Below, in pieces: positions 21,901-33,400 of a stretch of 64,000 nt of DNA. Numbering within the stretch: the stretch's first letter is position 1; every line of letters starts with the position of its first letter. The stretch comes from Phlebotomus papatasi (lineage: Eukaryota > Arthropoda > Insecta > Diptera > Psychodidae): positions 31,062,001-31,126,000 of the forward strand of contig NC_077222.1 of NCBI RefSeq assembly GCF_024763615.1, written 5' to 3'. The notes below the pieces were generated by a model that had not been told where the DNA came from, did not search any database, and worked only from the letters and a program-made list of their open reading frames with translations. The position numbers and the translations under genes are program-made.

Positions 21901-24900
21901 GAATCGCACCTCTATAAGCTGATCTAAGCTTATCACTGGCTTTTACATCGATCGACCATGTTTTCCAATGAAAAACACAATGAGGTGACTGTTGCTTATT
22001 CGTTTCGTTTGACATTTATGTCATATTTCTGGCTAATTTTAGTTAAATTAAGTGCTAATCTTTATTGTTAACGGTACGTGAAGTTTTCAAATGAAATAAT
22101 TACCTATTTCGTGAATAAAAAGGTTTTTTTTTCCTGAAGTGTCTGCAAATGCTTCAATAGGAAACCCCGGAAATATGATTTTTTTTTGTAGAGATTTTCT
22201 TTTTGTTTTAGATGGGAAAGGAGAAAAGATCAGGAATAAGAACAAATCCTGCACTCAAGAGCAACTCAACAAGGTTTTGGAAGTCTTTCGTCGCGGTTTC
22301 ACTTACACTCTTTGTCTCCAATTAGAAACTTTCCCTTGTCTCCATTTGGATTAATTTGTTTCCAATAGAAGCATTTTACATTCGCGTATTTTTCTTGTAT
22401 TTAAGAAGTTTTCAAATTATATCTAAAGAATTTTCACTAAACAGTAACATTCTAAAAGAGTCAAGGAGCAAATTTATGTAATTCTTTTCAGAAAAAAATA
22501 TGAACTTTATGTGTTGAATCTTCTGTCAAAGTTAAAGCGTCTGGAAATGGTTTTGAATAAGGACATTTACCCTATATCGATCTCATTCTCTCGCACTCTT
22601 CTTCTCTTAAACAAAACTTCAAATTCAATTTAGCTCAATCGAATTTGGTATGCGAAAGAATGAGATAATCATATGCAAAACATGTGAGAAAGAAAGGCTT
22701 TTAGATTTCGATTTCATGAAATTTTCCGGAGCCATTATGACTCCGGCACGCCTTTTAGATCAGGAAAATTTCATGAAGTCAAAATTCACATCCCTTTCAT
22801 TTTTAAAAGTTTTGCATATGTCTATCCTACTCTTTCACACTCTTCTTCTTCTTTTATGCATCACAGCAGATTCAATTTAGTTCAATTTAATTTTTAGAGC
22901 GAAAGAATGAGACAAACATATGCAAAACGTTTGAAAATGAAAGGCATAGTGAATTTCAATTTCATGAAATTATCTTGATCTAAAAGGTGTGCCGGAGTCA
23001 AGAAAGATTTCTGCAGATACTTAAACACTTTAATGACGTGGGTAAAATAGTGCGATAGAGGCAGAAATACATTTTGTCGCCCTTTTCTCGCTTTCCGGAA
23101 AGTTAAGCAAAGTTTGTGTGCGAAGTTGCGCGTGTTAGAAGTTTGATATAGCGTCGAAAATGATAATATTTTCCTCCATTCACTTTCTTGACTTGAAGTC
23201 TATGTGACAATATGTTCTCTAAAATAGTTACACTATGCAAATAAATTGTGTTTTTAATAAATAAATATAATTATTTAAGTTTAGTGAGCATTAACATCAG
23301 CAATTGATCTGTAAAAAAAAATAGTTCCAAAATGTGAATACTTTATCTGCAGTTATTTATGCATTTTCCTTTTGGAGTTGTGTGTTAATTGATAATTGTT
23401 TGAAAATATGAAAGACGGTCTAAGAAGCATCAGACTTCCTATCGAGTCTATCGAATATTTCGAGGAAGGGAAGATTAAGATAAACTAAGTGACTAATCCT
23501 ATAGAAAAGATTTATTGCCCAACATGGCGCAATATTGTTATTGCTTATGATTTTATATTGACTTCGCGGCGCCCAAAATATATTCAATTACCACGTGTGT
23601 ATACAGCAAAAGTTTCTTTTGGTCTTGTGTAGATAAGGGCTGTATATATCTCAATGACCCAAGCTGATAAAATTTGCGATAAATAATCTTTTCTAAAAAT
23701 GGCGTCAATATGAATGAGTTTTTTTCTTCGACGACAATAGAAATCATATTTCAAGAAATATTATACTGAAATTAAATTCCTTTGAGGAAATATTATTTAG
23801 TACTTCTTAAACCTGAGTTTATTGGATTCTGGCGAGTGGGAGAGGAATAGGGGGTATTGTACTTACAATAATTGAAAATTTGAAGAAAGAAGTATCGTAT
23901 TCCGTTCTTATTGGACAAACTGACACAGACACTGTTGGATTACAACCGTGTGTAAGTAATTGAAGTCTCAGTGCGAATATCAGTCTGATTTCTGTTCCCT
24001 TTTACACCTTTTAATTTATTCTGCTAACGTTTTGATCCTGGATGGGATCTTCTGCAGGGTATCTATTGCAAAAAGAATTTAATTTCAATTTTTTTAAAAC
24101 AATTTCCGTGAGATTTTAAAAAATCACATCAAAGCGTTTGGAAGCAGAACCGCCAAGGGCACAAAATACACTACCTTATCATTTTAGAATTATTAGCAAT
24201 ACATCAAAATCTTCTTCTAACCGCTTTAATGCCGGTTAACTCTTTCGTCTCCTTTGGGACTCTGGGTACCCATGGAAAAAATAATTTTTTTAGACTATTT
24301 AGAATCGATAAAATTCCGTTTCTTGTGTATGATTACAAACTATAAGGATGTCCAAATCTAGGATATTTTTTTGCAGGATCCCAATTAACTCTTGAGCTAA
24401 GATATTCTTGGTCAAAAATCGTCAGTTTTCGATTTTCTGCTTTCTTGCAGATATGCACATTAAAAAAAATTAACACTATTATAGTGTGTAATCTTTCATA
24501 CCACTATTATAGTGTTAAATTTGGAAAAAAATGTTTAATTTAAAATTGTTTAATTTAAAGTTGTTGAATTACAAGATGTTGAATTTGGAATTGTTGAATT
24601 TAAAAATTGTTGAATTTTTGTGTGTAAACTCAAAAATTTTTGAATTTTCATTTCATTTCGTTTATTTTAGTTTTTTTTGTTGCTTTTTTAGACATTTGTA
24701 ATGTTTTTTTCCTGTCCTAGGGATCCTTCCTAATACGAGATAATTACATCTGATGTTCGGATCTTCACGATATACTTATTATGCATATAAATATTTGATG
24801 TTCTATATGACTTTTGCCCTATGAAAAGCATCTCGGCTGAAGTATATGTCTTAAATGGAAATTCAACAATTTTTACACAACTTTTGTTTTAAGTCCGCGT

Positions 24901-26076
24901 GTCAAAGAGTCCTTTGACACGCACAAATAGTTTACAAAATCGATAATATTGGCTTTGGGAAAATTGAAGTTTGTCTCCTTTTCGTTCTTTTGGGGACGAG
25001 AGTACCCATGAGTTTTCCAATTTCCCAGAGGCGGAGAAAATTCTTTCTCTACAAAAGTATCATATTTGACCACTAAGACTTACAATAAAGTGAGTTTTAC
25101 TGAAAATCGTTCGCTGGATATGTTGTGGTCCGGAAAGAGTTGATGCCGGTTAAAAAATATATAAAATAGATTCTGTATTCCATCCTGGATCAAAATATTG
25201 GCAGAATAGATGATTAGGACAAAAAATCTAACTGAATTTCTACTGAGACATCGACTATTAACCCAAGCACTTCCACAATCACCTTTTTCCAAATTAATCA
25301 CTCGCGAATTGTTTTGGGTTTTAAAGACTCTGCACTTTGGAGAATCGCCGATTGAGCACGTTTTTATGTCTCGAGAGAGAAAGAAAAAGAAACAATCAGC
25401 AGAACTGCAAGTTATAGAATGGACTATGCATCATAATATTGCACAACATTCTTTTAATAATAAATTCTTGGTATCACCTTATCAATTTCAGCTTAAGTGG
25501 TTTCATTGGTTTCAGCTGTTTGATCGTTTGTGTGATGGTTTGCAATTTATTTTTTTTTTTCAGATAGAGAATCAAATAGAGCAAATTGAGGAGGATTTGA
25601 GGAAAGGTCAGGAGGGGAATGGTGCGGGAGGATCAGAGAAATCCAGACAGAAACTCCATCCAGGAGATTTTTTCATAACACGCCATTCAAATTTGTCTCA
25701 GACTCATGTTATCTTTCATTTGATCTCTGATGAATCCTCAGACAGTCCAGGTGAGATAACATCGAGACATCCAGTGATACTGGGTCTGAGAAACATCCTA
25801 AAAACAGCCAGTAGGCATGATATCTCCATGCTGACCATTCCCGCGCTTTTGCGCCATGAGATGTCTGAAGATATGACTGTGCCCTGGTCCATAAGGCGGG
25901 CGGAATTGGTGTTCAAATGTGCCAAGGGCTTCATGATTGAATCAGCTACTTGGGGAGGAACTGAAATTAATACATTGCAGCTCCTCTTGCCGCATAACAT
26001 CTCGGAAGAATTGTTCACAACTCTTGCCGGCATGGTTTCGAATGTTTTTCGAGTGGCAAATCCGAAGATTTTGTAA
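18023..26076 (+). CDS. FERRY3: FERRY complex subunit 3 homologue (C12orf4, DUF2362)
   Basis: Three exons, 18023-18909, 18967-19108 and 25564-26076, join in phase to a complete protein of 513 aa (human about 550). The DUF2362 family is recognisable along the whole length: ISELN in the middle, EESFTIHLGSQLKHMHN before the first intron, RHSNLSQTHV, and the strongly conserved MSEDMTVPWSIRRAELVFK near the end. In mammals this protein is a subunit of FERRY, a Rab5 effector on early endosomes that carries mRNAs; the insect role is inferred from family. The helix-rich middle has coiled-coil character. The ATG at 18023 is the first in frame; the frame is open upstream only through non-ATG codons. A probable AATAAA lies near 26299. 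Intron 2 (6.5 kb) holds nested transposons. Confidence 0.9.
18967..19108 (+). CDS. FERRY3: FERRY3 exon 2
   Basis: 142 bases between TTTTCAG and CAA/GTAAGT. Completes codon 296 as Asn and encodes LNGLNMALGLYSSSLSG and onward to EFHFDQ, matching the LQTALSLYSTSL part of the human protein. Ends in phase 0. Confidence 0.88.
19286..22572 (+). mobile_element. 874-bp-type TIR element, interrupted copy
   Basis: Positions 19286-19527 and 21948-22572 align end to end with the uninterrupted copy at 57469-58342, with TA just outside both ends. It is broken at 19527/21948 by a 2.4 kb insertion. The terminus reads AGGTAAATTAAG on the left and CATTTACCC on the right. Confidence 0.75.
19528..21947 (+). mobile_element. 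Helentron-like element, copy in FERRY3 intron
   Basis: Begins with the hairpin AGGTGTGATT-CCTTCT-AATCACACCT and ends GGAATCGCACCT...AAGCTGATCTAAGCTTATCACTGG, the same layout as the element at 14523 but with diverged stems that co-vary (TGTG/CACA in place of TGAG/CTCA). The paralogous empty site at about 57711 (GAATTTTTCATCG) shows insertion within a T run, without an obvious target duplication. The interior holds a degenerate array of CATAAAACGGTTAAAAT-like units (about 20480-21350) and a fragment of the GGCTTAAGCCG element (about 21371-21420). Confidence 0.65.
22739..22999. mobile_element. Intact MITE, 261 bp (GACTCCGGCAC termini)
   Basis: Long terminal inverted repeats of about 85 bp: GACTCCGGCACGCCTTTTAG on the left and the complement on the right (CTAAAAGGTGTGCCGGAGTC). 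Directly follows the split copy of the same family ending at 22732. Confidence 0.75.
23000..24227. other. FERRY3 intron 2, no further feature seen
   Basis: AT-rich intron sequence. No coding frame, hairpin or repeat boundary that I can support. Confidence 0.4.
24238..25142. mobile_element. Candidate TIR element with 9 bp target duplication
   Basis: ATGCCGGTT is found directly at 24229-24237 and 25143-25151. The sequence between begins AACTCTTTCG and ends GGAAAGAGTTG, a short inverted repeat. Subterminal GGGTACCCATG / GAGTACCCATGAG motifs are near both ends. A 9 bp duplication would suit a Mutator-like element; no transposase remains. Inside lie AACACTATTATAGTG hairpins (about 24470-24520). 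Confidence 0.5.
24533..24655. repeat. Degenerate tandem repeat, TTGTTGAATTTAAAA unit
   Basis: About eight imperfect copies of a 14-16 bp unit, within the FERRY3 intron. Confidence 0.7.
25564..26076 (+). CDS. FERRY3: FERRY3 exon 3
   Basis: Follows a pyrimidine tract and TTTTCAG. It starts in phase with IENQIEQIEEDL (human IEEQLEVVQQ) and runs to the stop TAA at 26074. It contains HPGDFFITRHSNLSQTHV, GLRNILKTASRHDISML and the RRAELVFKC motif, the most conserved part of the family. The open frame extends left past the acceptor but that part has no similarity and lies in the intron. Confidence 0.9.
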   Translation: MENQIEQIEEDLRKGQEGNGAGGSEKSRQKLHPGDFFITRHSNLSQTHVIFHLISDESSDSPGEITSRHPVILGLRNILKTASRHDISMLTIPALLRHEMSEDMTVPWSIRRAELVFKCAKGFMIESATWGGTEINTLQLLLPHNISEELFTTLAGMVSNVFRVANPKIL

Positions 26077-28284
26077 GAGCGTCGCTCAGTTTAAATTTGA
26101 ATAGCCAACTTGTTTTTGGCGCTGAATTTTAGAGCAGTAAATTTTTTCAGCTCTTGAAATTTTCATTACGTCGGTATCGGTAATTATACAAATTGTATTA
26201 TTTTCATAATTAATTATTTCTGTAGTCTTGGTTACAATTATTGTACGTGCAATTATTCTTGACTACACAAAATATATTGAGTTTTTATTTTATAAAATAA
26301 AAATTGCTTCTTTAATTTATTGTCATTCTTGTACACAATTATTGCTTCGTTGGTTTCAATCAATCACTTCCAGGGAGCATTCCTGCTCCTGAAAAAACAC
26401 TACAAGGAGTCCTGGGACGTCCGGGACTATACACCTGACAGGATTGTGCACACATCGACGACTCAGAATATAAGTCGTACAACTCATTTTTTTTTTTAAA
26501 TAAAAATCGTTTATTCGTTTTTTGGATACTTTTTTATACCCTCTACCTTCCCTGTGAATATTGTACTTAAAAGATAATTATTTTCAAACTAATAGAGGTT
26601 TTAAATCTCAAAAATTCTGTACTCTGCATGTAAAATCTCAGCTTCAAATCGTTCTCCTGTAAAATTTTCCTACTGCGAGTTATTCGTTTCTTATTCTGAG
26701 CGATCGACATATTTATGCATATTTCCACTACATGCAAAAATGTAAATACATATATGCATTTTTACGCTACAAATTTAAAATATTTTTTTTATGAACAGCT
26801 ATTCGTCGAAAATAGGCAGAAAAATTGGCGCCAAAAATATCCCCGTACGTATATCGTCGGTTGCGTCTACCTCTGTCGTATCTGGGTATATATTTTCTTT
26901 GTACATAACGTCATTTCGCGAGGTTTTCGGCGTTCCTCAAAAAAAAAAAACGTAACCTCGGGACCCCCTGTAGCACCTTAACTGTGTATTAAGGTTCTCT
27001 CTGAAATTCGGACATTTTGGGACCGCAATTTCACCCGCATTAGAAAAAAAATTCGGACGTGAAACTGTTTTAAATGCAATGATTTTTTATTCATCTACTT
27101 ACATCTACTCTTATAAATTTACATACTCAATTGAAAAATTAATTGGAACGCCGCAATAATGAAAAATTACATCATAACTAAGAAAAGCCATGGAAAATTT
27201 GAGGTTATTTGCTTCATTCGATAATCATAATTACGCTTGAAAAATCAACAAACTTTTTTCAAACGTAACTATCGCGCGATTTAAAATGTAGGCTGATCTT
27301 AATTAAAAGAACAGAATTAACAAGAGATTTGTATTTTCAATTTTCCATATTTTCAAAAATAATTTTTTATACAAAAATTTTAATTTTTTTAAATAAATAA
27401 ATTCCAATATTCACAATATTATCAAAAACAAAACTGAAACAGCTAAAAGGTCTACTATTTGGTTACACAACATCATGCTCTAACACCGGTTTCAAAAGAT
27501 AACTGTGAATTAATGGCTCTATTTATCATTATCTAAGATAAATGTTTTTTTTTTGTACGAAATGTTTGATAATACATTTTTTAAAAGTTCAAATGTATTG
27601 AAAAAAAAAATTCATTATGAAATAATTGAAATCCTAAACATGATTTCAAGTAAAATTGGCAAGATTTGATCATAAATTCAGTCATATGGTCGTCGAAAAA
27701 GAACTTTCGTTTCTCCTTATGTGTACAATACCTGAGAGCAGTGTTTTTTGAGCCACGTTTTACACAAGTGCCTAAAGTTAATGTCAAAATGCTTTATTTT
27801 GCGAAAAAAATATTACAATGTGCAAAAACCTCTGATACAAATGCCGTAAGTAATAATTTCTTAGCCAGTCCAAAATAATACCAAAAAGACAAGCAGAAAG
27901 ACCAGAAATATAGAAAATCTCCGATATTGTGAAATATTCTCATAATGAGTACAGTCTCATAGGCCAATTTCGTAGTTTTTGATGTTCAAAAGATTTTGCT
28001 TTAGCTATTACCAGGTATTATTCGAGGTATTATTCTTTTTCATACGATAAAAATTTCTAAGTAAATCGAGTGATTTGAATAGGAGAATCACTCTACTTTT
28101 AGGAGAAAAAGCACTTCATTGACAGTATCGAACTCTCAAATTGTGAATTTTAACTCTCCGAACCATAATAATATCCAGTTTTCTAACTTCACGATTTTTT
28201 GATCAAAGATATCCTAACTCAGGAAATAATCAAATCCCTAAAAAAATATTTTTGATTTGAACTTCTTTATGTGCTACATATAGC
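26077..28284. other. Intergenic between FERRY3 and DCAF15, no gene seen
   Basis: Contains the probable FERRY3 polyadenylation region (AATAAA near 26299) and, at 26400-26460, a fragment (TACACCTGACAGGATTGTGC) related to the repeat at 59428-60290. Nothing coding is seen. Confidence 0.5.
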
Positions 28285-28403
28285 TCCGCAAATAGCTCTG
28301 ACTTAAGCCGAGAAGTCTAGTAGACTAGATTCCCATCAGTTTCCCACTAAGCCGTTTCTCGGCTTAAGCCTTACGGCTTCTGTAAGTCTGTCTGGAGCAT
28401 AGT
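28285..28403. mobile_element. Small foldback MITE (GGCTTAAGCC stem)
   Basis: GACTTAAGCCGAGAA at about 28311 is mirrored by TTCTCGGCTTAAGCC at about 28354. The right end AAGTCTGTCTGGAGCAT matches, inverted, the fragment at about 21371 (GCCCTAGACAGACTTGCGGC). Confidence 0.55.
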
Positions 28404-28407
28404 TTAA

Positions 28408-28931
28408 CCCTTTAAGGACGATTGGAACACCGGTGTCCCATAAAGAAAATAATTTTTCCTCACTATCTAAAGTTGTTCTTTTCTTATGTCTGTACATAAT
28501 TGTAAAGTAGAAGGTTGAAGGAATCTATCTAGAATATTTTTTGCAAGTCTCCAGCTATTTGCTATGTAGTAAATATTAAAGCTCAAAAATGGCGAATTTT
28601 TAAATTCTCAAATTCATAATTGATTTTTTATATTTTTTTATACTTCCAAATTTTTTTAAGCAAAACCCTTTTGGCAATAAAAACTACATTACTCATACAT
28701 AATATTTTTCATTAAAGGGAAAAATATTATTCATTGGTATTGTCAGAAAAATTACTTAAATTTTTGTTTTTGTTATTTTTGTCCCTATCGTTCATAGAAG
28801 CACAAAATACACCGAATCAGACTCTGTTGGACTTTCCGAGGTTAGATGTAAGACTTATCATTGATTATATTTCTCAGTTTAATTTTTATTGTTGATTTTC
28901 AGTCCGTAAAAAGTGTCTCGTCGTTAAAGGG
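28408..28931. mobile_element. piggyBac-like non-autonomous element, 524 bp
   Basis: TTAA at 28404-28407 and 28932-28935; termini CCCTTTAAGGACGATTGG and CGTCGTTAAAGGG. The left half is homologous, inverted, to the right half of the element at 10135-11703, including the palindrome ACACCGGTGTCCC. Confidence 0.8.
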
Positions 28932-29829
28932 TTAAAACTTAAAACCATCAACAATACTTGGATTTCATCAATTCTAAAAGGCAAAATTTTCTTTTCCATA
29001 TTTTCTTTTGGGTATATATCCAAAGTCTCAAAGGAAGCGAATAAGTTAATCTAAGTTCATTTGATTCATTAAGGTTGCTTTTTTCCATTTCCCAATAATA
29101 CTTTCTTTTAGGAAATGTATTATTGGGAAAACTTGGTAGGTAAGTAAGTATTCTATTTTCCTAGTTTTTTTTAGTCAGAAAATCAAGAAAAATTATTCAA
29201 AAATCTCTTAATTATTTAATGAATATGTAATACAGATAGCTTCAAAATCTTTCTGTATTAAACATTTATTATTTCTGTCGACCAAAATTTACTGAATAAT
29301 TTTTTTTTATCAAAATACGGCTCAATTTTGCCATAGAAAAATAAATTTCTTCAGTCAATTCATTAATTCAGGAATCCATTTGTCATCAGGAATTAATTGG
29401 GACATTTGGCTTGAGCTATTTTAAAACATCTTTTAGAAAATTTCATTTTATTCATATATAGAAATCATTAAAAAAATAGAGATTTTTATGAATTAGGGAC
29501 GAGAATTTTTTACTCAAGCCTAAGAAATTTACAAATTACAGAAAAGGAATCATTGATCCCATAAACTAGCTAGAACGATCTCATCAAATTTTTCAAGAAA
29601 AATCAAATATTTCGGCGAGAATCGCTCAGAAATTTTCAACCGAAAATTTCATGAAACTCAGCAGTCGCTCACTTTATCTCTCGCATCCCCACTCCAGTCG
29701 CTGAGTTGAGCTGGGCGACGACAAAGGGGAAGTTGATGCGGAAAAGTGACAACAAAAACAACGTCGCGACATTCGGCAAAGCGATCAAGTTATGAAATAA
29801 ACTCAATTTTAGTGCATAAATAGTCTTCA

Positions 29830-29906
29830 GACATTGCAAAAAAGTCTTAAATTGTGGTTGTTGAACTTTTATGTGATAGATAAGCTAGGATTTGCTGTGA
29901 AATATG
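29830..29906 (+). other. DCAF15: Probable DCAF15 5' UTR exon
   Basis: The sequence AATATG/GTGAGT ends at 29906 with a strong donor; the next acceptor is TTTTCAG at 30199-30201. The left limit is unknown (29830 is a placeholder). If spliced so, the ATG at 29904 reads ATG CAA ACA TAG, a three-codon upstream ORF ahead of the true start at 30239. Confidence 0.45.
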
Positions 29907-30201
29907 GTGAGTATTGAGGTCTTTTTGGTACTTTCTCCAAGCTAACCTCTAACATGGCATCATTAGGAAAATCAATAGATTTTTTTCTCTATTTTCTTGC
30001 ATTAATAATTCACATTATTAGTCTCCCTCACTCCTTTTTCCTTAGTGGTTTGGCAGACAAACTCCCCGTACATTGAGCTATTGATTTTTTCTAACAAATT
30101 CGAAAAAAAATTTGGGTAGCAAGCAGAAGATTGAGCTCCCGATAAAACTTAATTGTTTTTCCCAGAAGAATCAATTAGAATTCCATAAATTTGATTTTCA
30201 G

Positions 30202-30439
30202 CAAACATAGATACGTAATAGAAGCGATCGAGAAGGAAATGGAGAACATTAGACTGATAATGGGTACATTCAATGATACTTCTGAATTTTCCTCAACGTC
30301 TGACTCGGATGATCTGGAGGAGGACGACAAGACGGATAATTCATCTCCCAGCACAAAGAAAGGCCACAAAACTTCTCCCCGCAACGATGGTGATAGAAAA
30401 ATGCCTCAGAATATCATTAGAAAATTACTCAATAGAGAG
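30202..30439 (+). CDS. DCAF15: DCAF15 exon with start codon
   Basis: Starts after TTTTCAG; the first ATG in the used frame is at 30239, giving 67 codons to the donor GAG/GTAAGT. The acidic SDSDDLEEDDKTD stretch precedes MPQNIIRKLLNRE, which lines up with the DDB1-binding N-terminal helix region of DCAF15 (HVLKQLERVK). Confidence 0.75.
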
Positions 30440-33400
30440 GTAAGTGAACCGGATGAAAGAAGGCCAAACTTCCCGGAAACAGGAACCACAAATTTTGCTT
30501 TTGAAATTTTCATCTCGAAGGAATCTAAGTAGTCATATTGGAATAATCATAATTGTTTAAGTGAAAATTGAAAATTCTATAAGCTTTTCGGGAACCCAGT
30601 TTTAAATTAACCTCTAATCAAGAATTTCCAATTAATTTCGATGGGAGGAAAATAATTTTTTAATATTTCTTGTAAAATCTTACACTATGCAACAAATTGA
30701 CAACTTTTTTTTGGCACACGGATCTCACATGGTACGTTTGGTAGAATCGAGTCCCCTGATCAAGAATCTGTTCTTGGTTTTTCTCCTATACGTCACAATT
30801 TTCTTTAATTCATTTTTTTTAGTTTTTGCTGTTTTGCCTCATATTATCAATTATTCCTCCGGTTTTAGTGTACAGAACTTAATAAATGGACATCCGTTGG
30901 AAAGGTAAGTAGTTGTGCTTCAAGTTAAAAATTATGTGATATTTTTAAAAAAAATCCTTGGGGGCAGAAAAATAAAATCTAACTAAAACTTCTCAAAAAT
31001 GACCTAAGAAAGCAACTTTTGAAAAATCATATAAACTAAACTAAATTAAATATTAGTGTACTCTCTTCAGCACACAATAGACTCCTCTTAGGACTACATT
31101 TTTGCCATAGAAAACATCCTGCTCCGATACCTTTAAAGGCCTTATTTTTTGATTTTTGTCAGAAAATTTTCCAGAAGAAATGCTCCTTTTTTGACAAGAT
31201 TGTTACCATGGGGGGAGAAGGAGAGGTGAGACGTCTTTGGAATGTATGGATGAAATGTCCGCTAGGATGGTCTCTAAAACATATTCAAAAATGAAAAGCA
31301 TAGATGGTTTAGTTCTTGAGATATTCCTAAAATATTGGTTTCTGGAGGGGAAGGATAGACGTTGGGATGAAAGTGAAGCGACATTTGGATTCCTTGGATC
31401 AACTTATGGGGGGTACTCAGAACATTCCAAGTCGATAGCATCATCAGTTTGTTGAGAAAATATGTTTTTTGGCAAAAATTTGCAAGATTTCATGTCGCTT
31501 CTTGGAAATTACAAGGGGCCAACTCACTTTTTGGCGATTTTGAGGTTTTAATGCACTCAGACAGAGAATATAATAAATTTTCAGATGGTATAAGTCATTA
31601 AATTTCGATATTAGAAAAGTTTTTCAAAATTTTACTCTTTATGATTGCTTGCGCGGTTTTGTTTGAAGTCAAGGGGCACAAAATAGATTTATCGTTCAAA
31701 TTTTTGTGAAACAAGGGACTAACTCAAGGAAGTTGATCCCGTGTCATTCTAATTTATTGAAAATTTGCGCATCATTTCGAATGACAAAGAGCTAATTCAT
31801 AAAAAAAAACATATTTTGAAAGTTAAAAATATGTATATGTATCGATGTTTATAATAATGCTCATACAAATAGAAAAGAATTAAATTGTTTTTATTACCAT
31901 ACTTAATTGAGATAATTATTTATACAAAGTTGAATCTTTCATGCTGTCTCCTGAAAAATGGCTCAGATTGAGTTGGCCCCTTGCAATTTCCAAGGAGCGA
32001 TGTGTTTTGGAAATGACAAAGATCAAAAAAATAAGGCATTTAGAGGTATCGGAGCTGAATATCTTCTATGGCAAAAATGTAGCCCTAAATGAAATCTATT
32101 GCCTATATGCTGAAGAGAGTATATTAATATTTAGTTTAGTTTATATGATTTTTCAAATTTGCTTTCTTAGGTCATTTTTGAGAAATTTTAGTTTGATTTT
32201 GTTTTTCCGCCCTCAAGGATTTTTTGAAAAAATATCACATAATTTTTAACTTGAAGCACAACTACTTACCTTTCCAACGGATGCCCATTTATTAAGTTCT
32301 GTACACTAGAACCGGAGGAATAATTGGTAATATGTGACAAAACAGCAAAAACAAAAAAAAATAATTAAAGAAAATTGTGACGTATAGGAGAAAAACCAAG
32401 AAAAGATTCTTGATCAGGGAACTCGATTCTACCAAACGTACCATGTGAGATCCGTGTGCCAAAAATCCTGTTGCATAGTGTTATAGTTCGGATTTTTTAA
32501 ACAGACCTAAATTTTCTTCTGCCTTTGGGATATGAGTAAAAATTTTATCTAATAATTAATTAAAATAAAACGTTATGCGTAAAATATTAAGAAAAAAAAA
32601 CTCTTGATTCTGGTAAAAAGACATTAAAACAAAAAAGGGACAGATAATCCTAACCGGCTTATGTATGTGAGATTTTTAACGTGAGGTAACTCGGAATGCA
32701 TGCAATTTCGATTTAGAGCTGAAGTTGGGGGACGCCATTCAGTTATCTTGAATCAAATTAGTGAATTTATACAAATTTTGTATTTAAACCAAAATATCAA
32801 GGTTTGGGATGGAGTGACAGAAAAGTGATATATGAGTGAAATGTAAACCAGAATGTTCTCTATAATTTTGCTGTAGAACTTGATCTCATCGATTAATCTG
32901 AAGCCGAGATAATCGAGGTTGTTTGTTTCTGAACTCTTTTTTTTCGACCAGAGCGCCCCAAGTGTTCATTTGACGAACTTCAACTATATCAAAAAATTGT
33001 TGTATTTTGTGACACTTTCCATTTAAAACCCTATTTTAAGTGTATTGGTCGAGTAGAAGCAGTCAAATTGGCATCTGAGTGATTTCAAAGCGTTATTATG
33101 GGAAAAATCAATTTTTTCACACTTAAACGGCAAAATCGGAGTGATAGCGTAGTCTGAGCGGAAAATGATGTATGGACGAAATGTAGACACAAATGTCCTC
33201 TACAATTACAGTAGACTCTCGCTTATCCGTGGAGCGGGACCGAAATGTCACACGGATTTTGAGAGTGATACACATCAAATTGTTTGAAATCTAACGATTT
33301 TTTCGTTTACATTGCAAATTTATGGAGTGAATTCTGATCTGACTGAATCGACATTCTCTCTAAACCTGCGTACTGTCCAAAAAAGTTACAATGAGAAAGA

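Larger units (their letters stand above)
19212..22732. mobile_element. Outer MITE (CTCCGGCAC termini), split by a nested insertion
   Basis: The left half (19212-19285) and right half (22573-22732) together match the intact neighbour copy at 22739-22999, including ATGAAGTC-AAATTC and the GTTTTGCATA at which it is interrupted. The interrupting DNA is the TA-type element at 19286-22572. Confidence 0.65.

Noticed and set aside
25210..25563. An in-frame upstream extension of FERRY3 exon 3.
   Set aside because: It has no family similarity, and a strong polypyrimidine tract and TTTTCAG at 25563 fit the phase of exon 2 exactly.
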